Numbered from the stretch's first letter, positions 9,001 to 12,935 are shown. The stretch is DNA of 12,935 nt from an uncultured Lachnospiraceae bacterium (GCA_937950565.1 CALFCS010000164.1:1-12935); one strand, 5' to 3'. Numbers and translations are program-made. The notes: generated from the sequence alone by a model not told the origin.

Positions 9001-9503
9001 TCTGATCCATCCGCTTCCTCACTTTCCGATTCCCCGGAGCTTCCCTGTTCTCCCGGCGAAGCTGTACGCTTTGCACCAGCTTCTTTTACAGGCTCTTTCA
9101 CCACCACATGGCGGATCACATGGTATCGGGGATTCCCGCTTACCGGCTCCACAAAGTACACCGCCTTATAAGAATCCGCACGGTTCCCGTCAAAGTCCTG
9201 CCCGGCTTCATTCTTCGCCTCATGGAATGTGACTTTTACTTTTTCCCGGTTGATCTCCATGCCGGAAAAATCCGACTTCACATCAAAACCACTCCCGGCT
9301 TCCACCTCATAGTCCTGCGCCGTGACAATCTCATCCTCCGCCAGCTTGTCCCTGACTTCCTCCAGTGCCGGGTACTCGGCTTCATACGCTGCAGGCTCAG
9401 GCTCCGTCTCCGCCGCATAAGCCGTAACCGGCTGCACAACGGATGTCAGGATCGTCATAACGGAGAGCATCCCGGAAAGAATCCTTTTTACTTTTCCTTT
9501 CAT
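3048..9503 (-). CDS. Giant LPXTG-like surface adhesin: thioester domain plus 14 Cna-B/SpaA domains
   Basis: This 2151-residue cell-wall protein is the largest gene here. Order: signal peptide 1-30 (cleavage after AYA); a conserved N-terminal region 31-140; an acidic Ser/Thr/Glu stalk about 145-230; a thioester-type domain about 320-480, with Cys345 in AYCLQ and Gln404 in YVTQTVLYC as the probable internal thioester pair; a beta-rich domain 480-590. Fourteen Cna-B-like domains follow, starting near 591, 687, 810, 922, 1039, 1158, 1274, 1401, 1510, 1599, 1730, 1841, 1929 and 2017. Most have a Lys near the start and a GluxxAPxGY-type E-box, as expected for self-formed isopeptide bonds. The end is the sorting signal TPKTG (2116-2120), a membrane helix (2126-2146) and RRKKK. 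Thioester domains bind amines on host or cell surfaces covalently; a role in mating or gut attachment is inferred. The ATG has GAGAGGTAGG upstream. Domain borders are by eye. Confidence 0.93.
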   Translation of the reverse strand: MKGKVKRILSGMLSVMTILTSVVQPVTAYAAETEPEPAAYEAEYPALEEVRDKLAEDEIVTAQDYEVEAGSGFDVKSDFSGMEINREKVKVTFHEAKNEAGQDFDGNRADSYKAVYFVEPVSGNPRYHVIRHVVVKEPVKEAGAKRTASPGEQGSSGESESEEADGSEPHSEKLPETELVTEPGTEAQKETGVATAETGTEAGTERQTESETESERETEAEPETETGKKSPSEMTAEEVLEAGAALVQQALLSCEDEVSFEGEELKLYMLYQSLLNAGAGNPSMRKMAARAAAKDLVVKNAKNESGMWDIPLLDYIYSSETGNQVHNYVKYIADDEENGWRLAYCLQISRHFIDSTQYIGKEWKANGMYAELSYAIANGCKKYGDKNNSAYSTGNWIKDYYVTQTVLYCILEDYGYDGHSIGSLSAVSGYQDVYDCVHAMYKDVKKNGNQAADGYGDNPVYQIVAPDSTAMKLNGDGTYYQTGWYSVEKEGDLVSRSLTLSGAPDGAEIIYKDSSSDTSKFYIRIPVAKAYAIGNQKVTFKVKATAKFSRPFTYMYESLIADAQNITFLERHTTDAPKSSEAEVSIKLDKAKVEVVKVDSKKADAKLSGAVFGVYKDQGCTQLITQMPATDKNGAASVEFIKTQETVYLKEITAPRGYRVNPTAYNVKLVANQTASVTVPDEEQFGELTVYKEGQVLSGADVTDAGVAFHYENRRQPGAVYNVYAGADITTAYGAAVYKKGDLVKGNLTTDSNGAVILKNLYLGSYVVREVQAPENFYNAGEEKEVVLSYGGQTAEVVFAETTFTNDRQKAKVTVTKQDGDTKNPLDGGIFGLYAGSDITAWDGTVVVKKGTLIEKAVTGEDGTAAFHADLPVGFGYDVKEEQAPEGYLRNTSEVYSFQFAYTNDQEAEVSFTHTFLNERVNAKISLQKKDKETNTNQPQGDATLEKAVYGLYARKDIVHPDGATGVIHKAGEKVATLTTDKNGEASIGNLYLGEYYVKEITPPVGYLADEAEHDLTCSYEGDLVATVERDVVSLEQVVKQPFQIIKAADNGKTDADLLSGAGFTAYLASSLKTKEDGSYDFDSAVPAVIGENGATEIFTDEKGYACSIAIPFGTYIVRETITPHNYTPVDDFTVRITEHKPDTPQVWRVLLDDEFEAKLKIVKQDDETKRPVLAKNTEFKVYDLEHEKYVEQVTTYPTTVTHKSYFTDEQGYLILPQNLKIGHYRIEEVHAPCGYTLNENYYEVTVDSNTAYHQDKVSKDVIIEVVYENHPVKGELKVVKKGEVLHGFEDDFTYGKETLAGAVFEVYAAEDIYTADFQKDSDGKRILEYAAGTLVAVLTTDEKGEAVQKDLPLGSYKVVETKAPEGFVLNKTPQTVTFSYVDQETPVVKQTAEFENDRQKVEVSVVKKDAKTGAVVAGAEFGLYAKADISASGKVIVKAGTLLGKAVTGEEGKAVFALDLPFGEYAMKELKAPAGYVSSDEVVEVTASYQGQDVKVVKLASEFQNEPTLVSVKKTDLTTGVELSGATLTVFDKDGNVVDTWKSVKGEEHLIERLVAGETYTLREELAPYGYLQAEEITFTVEDTAEIQKVEMKDAVPKGLLLINKEGEFLEDVSALDSIGGWIAHLFEYVSGSLKDVTFEVYALEDIKAADGESADYYKKDELIAEITTDDTGVASLGNLPLGKYFVKEKETAEGYVLDGEIREIDLTYRDQHTAEVTYSSDWQNNRQKVEVSVLKREKDSDRVLEGAVFALIAKEDITNKDGKVIMEAGTVIEEKATDKDGKLTFAADLPVGFSYSVKETVPAPGFATVSEAQEFTFTYEDSQKETVTYELTFEDEPTVFEFTKTSLIDGKEVEGAKLQVTDESGKVVDEWVSGKEPHIIKELTVGKEYTMTEVLPADGYATAESITFTVEDTAEVQKIEMKDDVTKVEITKTDLTDGKELPGAKLKVTDSEGKVVDEWTSGKEPHRIEKLVVGKEYVLTETLPADGYVTAESITFTVEDTAEVQKIEMKDDVTKVEISKTDISGKELPGAKLTILDKDGKVVESWTSTDKPHYIEKLPVGKYTLREESAPEGYLVAEDVKFEVKDTGEIQKVVMKDEVKPEETPETSQPSNGTPKTGDDTHAGLWLLLCGLAFAGLAGSVVLLRRKKK
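3201..5684 (-). repeat. A-B-C super-repeats of Cna-B domains in the adhesin
   Basis: Three Cna-B types recur in order. Type A ends in NDRQ or NNRQ, type B ends in NEPT or DEPT, and type C is a compact 85-89 residue domain ending near MKD. A-B-C occurs at residues 1274-1598 (4710-5684) and again at 1599-1928 (3720-4709), followed by two more C copies at 3456-3719 and 3201-3455. The two middle C copies (3720-3983 and 3456-3719) are exactly 88 codons each and share long identical DNA runs around 3451-3520 and 3715-3784. An additional A-B pair lies at 6741-7445. Confidence 0.8.
8814..9053 (-). repeat. Low-complexity Ser/Thr/Glu stalk region
   Basis: Residues about 151-230 of the adhesin are made almost wholly of Glu, Thr, Ser, Gly and Pro, with repeated Thr-Glu and Ser-Glu steps (ETESETESERETEAEPETE). 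The DNA shows matching short degenerate repeats of the form gtctctgtctctgg. Such segments act as extended spacers. Here it lies before the thioester domain, so it separates the conserved N-terminus from the binding domain rather than lifting the tip from the wall. Confidence 0.75.
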
Positions 9504-9550
9504 TGCTACCTACCTCTCTTTTTTTGGTCTGATTTTTCAACACGCACTTT

Positions 9551-9580
9551 CTAAGTTTTCATGGCATTTTCCCTCCTTTC
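9551..9580 (-). promoter_or_regulatory. Strong ribosome binding site with a three-residue open frame
   Basis: On the minus strand GAAAGGAGGG is followed by ATG at 9567 (Met-Pro-stop) and, nine bases from the AGGAGG core, by ATG at 9562 (Met-Lys-Thr-stop). The site is better than the adhesin's own ribosome binding site and lies about 50 bases before its start. It may be a leader peptide that controls the adhesin, or the surviving start of a broken gene. Confidence 0.4.
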
Positions 9581-9661
9581 CTCAAACTTTTGCGCTGTAA
9601 ATCAAATATCCATGCAAGCATGGCTACTTGGCTCGTTGCTCGCGGGAATAACAGCACATCA

Positions 9662-9693
9662 GTACGGAGAAACCCCGAAGGGCTTCCCCGCAC
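9662..9693 (-). repeat. 14-pair hairpin with UUCG tetraloop
   Basis: The minus-strand RNA can form a continuous 14-pair stem (three G-U pairs) closed by C(UUCG)G, one of the most stable tetraloops. The G-U pairs form only in the minus-strand transcript; in the plus-strand copy they become A-C mismatches, so the structure suits an RNA made toward the adhesin. There is no T-run after it, so it is not a simple terminator. Confidence 0.6.
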
Positions 9694-9897
9694 GGCATCT
9701 ACTGCTATTCAAAATTTGAATGTATTTGAGCGTTTTGCCTGTTTTCTCCCCGGACCCGTTCCAGCCCCGGCTTCCAATTCCGCAGCGTTTTCTCCGGCAA
9801 GGTGTGCAGAATGCGCACTCAGATACCGGGTATCCATCCGGGCAGGCGATGAAGTTGTCAAGGTACAATGAACAGGGAAGTTTTTGTCTCGTCCCTT

Positions 9898-9942
9898 TCA
9901 CTAACCCCTATCCCCGGCCACACAAAAACAAGCTGTCGGAAA
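9898..9942 (-). repeat. Leader motif, copy 1 (shared with 12020-12066)
   Basis: Contains the 18-base string aaaacaagctgtcggaaa (9925-9942), identical to 12049-12066. Weaker similarity extends over the next 27 bases to ttcactaaccc (ttcactcaccc in the other copy). It lies just after the terminator at 9971-10014 and before the adhesin leader. Confidence 0.65.
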
Positions 9943-9970
9943 AGTTTTTATTTCCTGCTCTCCAAGGCGC

Positions 9971-10014
9971 AAAAAAAGCCAGCGGCTCCGCCTCTTTCTG
10001 GCAAAACCACTGGC
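9971..10014 (-). terminator. Intrinsic terminator after the radical-SAM-family gene
   Basis: On the minus strand GCCAGTGG (10014-10007) pairs with CCGCTGGC (9985-9978, one G-U pair) and is followed by TTTTTTT at 9977-9971. A smaller alternative stem sits in the loop. It begins 26 bases after the stop codon at 10040 and would end the sigma-like/radical-SAM-family transcript. Confidence 0.75.
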
Positions 10015-10039
10015 CTGTCTGTTTTTTACGGTTATCCGG

Positions 10040-11023
10040 TCACACCACCGGCACCGGCTTTCCTTTCCCTATCCACCGCTTATATGGCTCATAATCTTCA
10101 AAACGGGGACAGCTTTTTATGATCCACCCCCTCCCGCACCATCTCTGCATATGCTGGCAGGTCTTAAAATGCTGCAGCTGCTGTTCGCTGAACCGTTCCG
10201 CCACACCGGGAAGCCATCTGCCCCTGTTATCCACGAACTTCTGCTTATCATAAATCATCACAAACGGCAAAAACCCAAGCTCCAGCAGAGTATGGATACG
10301 GAACAGATCTTCCTCCGTGCTGCTCCAGTAATTTGTCAGCACATAGACCCGGCAATGATCGGATACCTTCAAACCGGAGCCTTGAAACAGCCGGAACTTC
10401 TCCTGAAGCTTCTCCCTGGGATCATCCCATGCAAAATGGTAATTCTTTACACGGATTTTTTTCAGTGCTTCTATCACCGGTTCATTTAAAAAGCGGATAT
10501 CCATGCCTCCGTTAAACTCTACCAGTGCGCCGGAATCTGCCAGCTGGCATAAAAGCTCCATCCTTTCTTTACAGGCAAGGATATTCTGGTCTAACAGGAC
10601 GATATTGCCCTGGCCGCTCCAGAACTCTGCCAGGTCTGCCGCCTTTCTGCTCACACATCCATCCTTTTGGGGCGTGATACAGAAGGTATGGTTCCTTCTG
10701 GGACATCCTCTTGTCAGAAAACCATACGCTGTATTCCGGGTAAGTTCCGGATATAATGTATAATTTGGGTAAATATGCTCTATCTCCTCCGGCAGCTTAT
10801 TTTCAAGGTCATACCCGCTTCCCCCTCGTATGACCTGCCCACACACCGGCAGAACCGGCTCCGGGGACTCCGTAAATATCTTACTCACATACAACCGGTC
10901 ATAGCTTTCTTCCATCCTGGCAAAGCTGACACAATCTCCTGCCTTTTTGTGATAAGCAGACAGCTTCATTAACGGGAGGTTGGGAAAGTTATGGCTGTCA
11001 CAGTCTACCAATCCAATCTTCAC
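10040..11023 (-). CDS. Radical-SAM-family protein with a degenerate cysteine motif
   Basis: A 327-residue protein resembling a radical-SAM-like family seen in clostridial phages and ICEs. The start (VKIGLVDCDSHNFPNLPLMKLSAYHKK) matches a B12-binding-like N-terminus. GFLTRGCPR follows at about 101-109, then an ADLAEFW segment, the barrel-like strands NIVLLDQN and FNGGMDIRF, and FAWDDPREK. Family members, as I know them, have CPRxCxFC at the iron-sulphur site. Here the segment is GCPRRNHTFC (Cys107 and Cys115), so the middle cysteine is missing and the spacing is longer; Cys123 follows. A canonical [4Fe-4S] cluster is doubtful. I chose the GTG start at 11023: GGAGG lies seven bases upstream and the previous gene stops one base before. 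An ATG at 11059 would lie inside that gene. The substrate is unknown. Confidence 0.7.
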   Translation of the reverse strand: MKIGLVDCDSHNFPNLPLMKLSAYHKKAGDCVSFARMEESYDRLYVSKIFTESPEPVLPVCGQVIRGGSGYDLENKLPEEIEHIYPNYTLYPELTRNTAYGFLTRGCPRRNHTFCITPQKDGCVSRKAADLAEFWSGQGNIVLLDQNILACKERMELLCQLADSGALVEFNGGMDIRFLNEPVIEALKKIRVKNYHFAWDDPREKLQEKFRLFQGSGLKVSDHCRVYVLTNYWSSTEEDLFRIHTLLELGFLPFVMIYDKQKFVDNRGRWLPGVAERFSEQQLQHFKTCQHMQRWCGRGWIIKSCPRFEDYEPYKRWIGKGKPVPVV

Positions 11024-11024
11024 T

Positions 11025-11669
11025 TTATTTCCTCCCGTCCTTTTTCGCTTTTTTCCCATCCAGGCCGTACTCCCGGCGGATACGGCAGATTCCCTTGCGT
11101 ATCATGTCGGACACTGCCTGGTTCGTCACTCCCAGTTCCTTTGCGATTTCTTTCTGCGCCACATCATTCAGATAATGTCTGGTTACTACATACCGCTGGT
11201 TCTCCGTCAGCAATACCAGAATTTCTTCCATGCCTTCCCTCGCGATCAGCCTCTCAAGAAGTGTATCCTCCATTGCCAGGGCATCCCAGTCCTCCGCAAT
11301 ACAGCTGTAGGAAATAGTCTTTTTCCCAATCCGGACATCCTGATTTTTGGCAAGCCTGTCCTCACCCTCCAGCAAAAGCCGGATATACCAGTTCTCATTA
11401 TCAAAAAAATCTGCCCCTATGTTCTCGATATGTGTCATTGCGGAATCATATATGTAATCCCCACAGGGATGCAACGGAAATACCGTTGCCCGGTTTCCCG
11501 CCCGGTAAAGAACCAGACCATTCTGATATACGGAAATCTCCGTCTGTTCACTTAACACCTCCTTCACAACAATCGGCGCACCAGACTCCATCAGCCCTCT
11601 CACCGATGGGACACGCTCCTCTACCTTTGCTTCTTCCACCATGTTCCGCAATTCTTTCAGTGTCAGCAT
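11025..11669 (-). CDS. Sigma-70 region-4-like HTH regulator
   Basis: A 214-residue protein whose last 60 residues resemble sigma-factor region 4. LTENQRYVVTRHYLND (about 154-169) leads into a helix-turn-helix QKEIAKELGVTNQAVSDMI (172-190) and a basic tail ending KKAKKDGRK. The N-terminal 150 residues show no region 2, so it is probably not a complete sigma factor. It is more likely a regulator or a sigma-like protein needing a partner. The ATG at 11669 is preferred: AAGGTGG lies five bases upstream, and a longer frame from 11732 would begin inside the hairpin terminator. The stop sits one base before the GTG of the next gene, whose ribosome binding site overlaps the final codons, so the two are coupled. 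Confidence 0.75.
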   Translation of the reverse strand: MLTLKELRNMVEEAKVEERVPSVRGLMESGAPIVVKEVLSEQTEISVYQNGLVLYRAGNRATVFPLHPCGDYIYDSAMTHIENIGADFFDNENWYIRLLLEGEDRLAKNQDVRIGKKTISYSCIAEDWDALAMEDTLLERLIAREGMEEILVLLTENQRYVVTRHYLNDVAQKEIAKELGVTNQAVSDMIRKGICRIRREYGLDGKKAKKDGRK

Positions 11670-11730
11670 TATGACCACCTTCCTGCCTCTCGGCACGGGC
11701 GGCCTGCATACCTGACTGAAAAAGTGCAGC

Positions 11731-11780
11731 AAAAACAGCCTCAGACCGACCCGTTTTTTTTAAAACGGGAAGTCTGAGAC
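11731..11780 (-). terminator. Long hairpin between the 43-codon gene and the sigma-like gene
   Basis: On the minus strand GTCTCAGAC and GGTCTGAGGC form an outer stem, and CCCGTTTT with AAAACGGG an inner eight-pair stem around four A residues, with a short mismatch between. TGTTTTT follows. It can terminate or attenuate the upstream transcript. No clear promoter lies in the roughly 60 bases before the sigma-like start, so attenuation with read-through is likely. Confidence 0.65.
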
Positions 11781-11826
11781 TCCGCCAGTTTTCCAGCTAT
11801 GCGCTGTTTACATGAAAGCGGATACC

Positions 11827-11958
11827 TTATCCGGTATCTTCCTTTTGGTCCTCATCCGGCTTTTCTTTTTCCTCTGGATATGAAAAAAGACCCGAATAAT
11901 CTCCCATGGCATCATAGGGACAGCTTCTCCTGTATTCCATTTCCTCCTGCTTCGTCAT
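11827..11958 (-). CDS. Small acidic protein, 43 residues, unknown
   Basis: A short frame with an excellent ribosome binding site (AAGGAGG, seven bases before the ATG at 11958). The product begins MTKQEEMEYRRSCPYDAMGD and ends in a charged tail rich in Glu, Lys and Asp. It has one cysteine and no membrane segment. Composition and start signal support a real gene; I recognise no family. It is the first gene after the shared leader motif at 12020-12066 and is followed by the hairpin at 11731-11780. A role as a small regulator or as a translated leader of the sigma-like operon is possible from position only. Confidence 0.6.
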   Translation of the reverse strand: MTKQEEMEYRRSCPYDAMGDYSGLFSYPEEKEKPDEDQKEDTG

Positions 11959-12019
11959 GGCTTGTCCTCCTTCCTGATAAATAATAGGTGCTGCAGTCAT
12001 TTCCGAAAGCCCTATGCGC

Positions 12020-12066
12020 CTTCACTCACCCAATCCTGGGAGCTGCCCAAAACAAGCTGTCGGAAA
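12020..12066 (-). repeat. Leader motif, copy 2 (shared with 9898-9942)
   Basis: Contains aaaacaagctgtcggaaa at 12049-12066, identical to 9925-9942, plus weaker similarity to ttcactcaccc at 12020-12030. As with copy 1, it lies just after a terminator and before a minus-strand transcription unit. Confidence 0.65.
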
Positions 12067-12113
12067 TTTTATCTGAAAAATTTTTTCTTTCCAGCCAAAC
12101 GATTTATGGACGC

Positions 12114-12154
12114 AAAAAAACGCCCACATGAGTCAATTACTCACTTGGACGTTT
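12114..12154. terminator. Two-way hairpin terminator
   Basis: A 14-position stem with three mismatches (left arm 12120-12133, right arm 12139-12152, loop CAATT). Seven A residues at 12114-12120 give a TTTTTTT tail for minus-strand transcripts, and a weaker T-rich tail (tttcctctttt) follows on the plus strand. The stop codon of the remnant frame (12133-12135) lies at the loop. Confidence 0.75.
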
Positions 12155-12306
12155 CCTCTTTTGTATTTTTTAATTTTAGCTACTTCAACGTACTCTCTTA
12201 CACTACCTGCGATGGTATATTCTTCCGCAGCGAAAACCTCAATTTTTTTAACTGATACCCTCTTATTTTGCAAATCCTTAGTACAACCATTACTTTCTTC
12301 CTCTTT
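12133..12306 (-). pseudogene. Remnant or frameshifted small gene
   Basis: A 57-codon open stretch ends in KKYKRGNVQVSN and includes the protein-like segment KKIEVFAAEEYTIAGSVREY. It has no ATG or GTG start in frame and is preceded by TGA at 12309-12307. Reading through that stop gives more protein-like sequence. An ATG with a GGAAG ribosome binding site lies at about 12289-12287 in the frame that enters this one by a -1 slip at a run of seven A residues (12243-12249 on the minus strand). Its stop is at the terminator 12114-12154, as expected for a real gene end. It may be a pseudogene, a phase-variable gene or a frameshifted gene. I recognise no family. Confidence 0.35.
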
Positions 12307-12362
12307 TCATCCTGAAATCTTTAGGTCATCTACCGCACTACTTATTTGTCACCCCTCACACT

Positions 12363-12390
12363 TTTCACTTTCAAAACGTAATGTTATACA
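12363..12390 (+). promoter_or_regulatory. Extended -10 promoter of the XRE gene
   Basis: TG-T-TATACA (12382-12390) is an extended -10 box. A weak -35 candidate TTTCAC (12363-12368) lies 16 bases upstream. The box is about 30 bases before the start codon, leaving a short leader. Confidence 0.45.
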
Positions 12391-12422
12391 CTACTTATAA
12401 GAAAGCATAGGAGGTGAACCAC

Positions 12423-12755
12423 ATGGGTGAAGTTGATCCGAAACTTGGCGAATTGATTAAAAGAAAACGGCTCGAGCGCAAACTGACGCAGGAGCAGACA
12501 GCTGAACTGGTTGGCTGCAATACACAGTATTATAAAAACCTGGAAAACGGCTGTGGAATGCCCAGCGTTCCGATGTTCTGCCGTATTATGCGGGCACTCA
12601 ACATTTCCGCCGATGATTACATATACCCTAATAAAAACAGCAGCCTTCCTGTTTATCAGTCTTTGCTTCATCTTTTAAGCCAATGCGACAAGCATAAATT
12701 ATCCGTATTACATGCTACCGCTGAAGCCCTCTTAAGAGATGACAATACAGAATAG
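12423..12755 (+). CDS. XRE-family HTH transcriptional regulator
   Basis: A 110-residue DNA-binding protein with a Cro/CI-type helix-turn-helix at about 8-62: LGELIKRKRLERKLTQEQTA, then LVGCNTQYYKNLENG, then a GMPSVPMFCRIMRALNISAD segment typical of the fold. The remaining 45 residues (SLPVYQSLLHLLSQCDKHKL to the end) are helical and may mediate dimerisation. The ATG at 12423 has AGGAGG eight bases upstream; a GTG at 12414 overlaps that site and is rejected. It is the only plus-strand gene in the window and is divergent from the ICE operons, as expected for a repressor of ICE or operon expression. Its operator sites are not identified. Confidence 0.88.
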   Translation: MGEVDPKLGELIKRKRLERKLTQEQTAELVGCNTQYYKNLENGCGMPSVPMFCRIMRALNISADDYIYPNKNSSLPVYQSLLHLLSQCDKHKLSVLHATAEALLRDDNTE

Positions 12756-12806
12756 GATAAGGAACAGATATAAAATATTTGTTATTAAAATGTAGGATAA
12801 TATAGA

Positions 12807-12837
12807 ATTGACGGTGTTCTACAAAGACACCGTCAAT
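12807..12837. repeat. Perfect inverted repeat downstream of the XRE gene
   Basis: TTGACGGTGT (12808-12817) and ACACCGTCAA (12827-12836) are perfect complements around a nine-base spacer; the A/T pair at 12807/12837 extends the stem to 11. No T-run follows, so it is either an RNA hairpin without terminator function or a protein-binding palindrome. Confidence 0.65.
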
Positions 12838-12852
12838 AAGACATGCTAAAAG

Positions 12853-12886
12853 AAATGACCCATTCTAAGAATTGAATGAGTCATTT
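12853..12886. terminator. Terminator hairpin between convergent genes
   Basis: AAATGACCCATTC (12853-12865) pairs with GAATGAGTCATTT (12874-12886) with one mismatch and an eight-base loop, followed by TCTATTTGTC. It lies about 100 bases after the XRE stop and includes the stop codon of the incoming minus-strand frame, so it can serve both genes. Confidence 0.55.
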
Positions 12887-12935
12887 TCTATTTGTCTGAT
12901 CAGATTTTCAACCTTTTCACTCGCCCGAATCACAC
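12865..12935 (-). CDS. C-terminal end of an unknown gene entering from the right edge
   Basis: The minus strand is open from the window edge to a TAG at 12867-12865, giving 22 residues (VIRASEKVENLIRQIENDSF, then Asn-Ser). The composition is helical and charged, and the stop sits in a terminator hairpin, both of which favour a real gene end. It converges on the XRE gene. The stretch is too short to name a family or be certain. Confidence 0.4.
   Translation of the reverse strand, partial: VIRASEKVENLIRQIENDSFNS

Larger units (their letters stand above)
9504..10039 (-). other. Structured leader/intergenic region upstream of the adhesin
   Basis: The 536 bases between the radical-SAM-family gene and the adhesin hold no convincing gene. 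In transcription order they contain the terminator at 9971-10014, a motif shared with 12020-12066, a TTGACA box (minus strand, 9861-9856) with only a poor -10 match, a palindrome ATTCAAAATTTGAAT (9707-9721), a 14-pair hairpin (9662-9693), a palindrome CCATGCAAGCATGG (9610-9623), and a strong ribosome binding site with a minimal reading frame (9551-9580). A long 5' leader for the adhesin and a cis-acting transfer or replication site are both possible; neither is shown. Confidence 0.55.
11959..12422. other. AT-rich control region between divergent units
   Basis: No intact gene. From left to right it holds the 5' leader of the 43-codon gene (with a TATTAT box but no good -35), the shared motif 12020-12066, a two-way terminator (12114-12154), the remnant coding frame 12133-12306 on the minus strand, and the promoter and ribosome binding site of the XRE gene. 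Base composition shifts to AT-rich here compared with the adhesin region, which may mark a border of acquired segments. Confidence 0.6.

Noticed and set aside
3048..9503. CRISPR array, considered because of recurrent similar segments
   Set aside because: The repeats are in-frame coding repeats of Cna-B domains, not short identical repeats with unique spacers.
9840..9861. TTGACA box as the adhesin promoter
   Set aside because: The -35 hexamer is perfect, but the sequence 16-19 bases on (GATGGATAC) is a poor -10, and the site is about 350 bases from the start codon.
9659..9901. An 80-codon minus-strand frame starting at GTG, with a CxxCxPC-like cysteine cluster
   Set aside because: There is no ribosome binding site at the GTG, the frame covers the hairpin and palindromes of the leader, and its Arg/Ser/Gly-rich end is unlike a folded protein. 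A translated remnant cannot be excluded.
11024..11059. An upstream ATG start for the radical-SAM-family gene
   Set aside because: It would overlap the sigma-like gene by 35 bases, whereas the GTG at 11023 has a GGAGG site at ideal spacing and the added residues (MGKKRKRTGGNK) do not belong to the family.
10040..11958. A peptide-modifying pair: the 43-residue peptide plus the radical-SAM-family protein
   Set aside because: They are separated by a terminator-like hairpin and the sigma-like gene, the enzyme lacks the cluster motif, and there is no transporter or leader-binding domain nearby.

Overview
The window looks like part of an integrative and conjugative element (ICE) of the Tn1549/CTn-like type found in gut Clostridia (Lachnospiraceae-like Firmicutes). 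The support is the gene set on the minus strand: PcfB-family protein, VirD4/TraG-type coupling ATPase, a RepA-type replication initiator, a cysteine-rich VLP-domain protein and a very large SpaA/Cna-B surface protein. Strong AGGAGG-type ribosome binding sites and moderate GC fit that host group. The host genus cannot be fixed from this sequence.

Layout, reading the minus strand from right to left. (i) 12.42-12.76 kb: an XRE-type repressor on the plus strand, with its own extended -10 promoter. It converges on the tail of a minus-strand gene that runs off the right edge. (ii) 12.0-12.4 kb: AT-rich DNA holding the remnant of a minus-strand gene and a two-way terminator. (iii) 11.96-10.04 kb: an unlisted 43-codon gene, a long hairpin terminator, a sigma-70 region-4-like regulator and, one base later, a radical-SAM-family gene whose cysteine motif is degenerate; the unit ends at an intrinsic terminator. 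(iv) 10.04-9.50 kb: a leader of about 540 bases with structured DNA/RNA and a minimal open reading frame. (v) 9.50-3.05 kb: a 2151-residue cell-wall-anchored adhesin with a signal peptide, an acidic Ser/Thr/Glu stalk, a thioester domain, 14 Cna-B-like domains and a TPKTG sorting signal. (vi) 3.0-0.03 kb, after another terminator: a 49-residue membrane protein, a Cys-rich VLP protein, RepA, PcfB and VirD4, packed with overlaps or short gaps as one operon.

The modules suggest a division of labour. XRE and sigma-like proteins control expression. RepA and PcfB/VirD4 would process the element's DNA and couple it to a type IV secretion channel. The adhesin displays a covalent-binding tip that could help cell-cell or host attachment. 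virD4 is cut short right after its Walker A half, at the left edge of the window. The foreign sequence that follows is best explained by a second mobile element inserted in the gene, which would make this ICE's own transfer doubtful.

The most interesting points are the interrupted virD4, the hierarchical A-B-C repeat plan of the adhesin, a sequence motif shared by two leaders, and the radical-SAM relative lacking its canonical cysteine triad.
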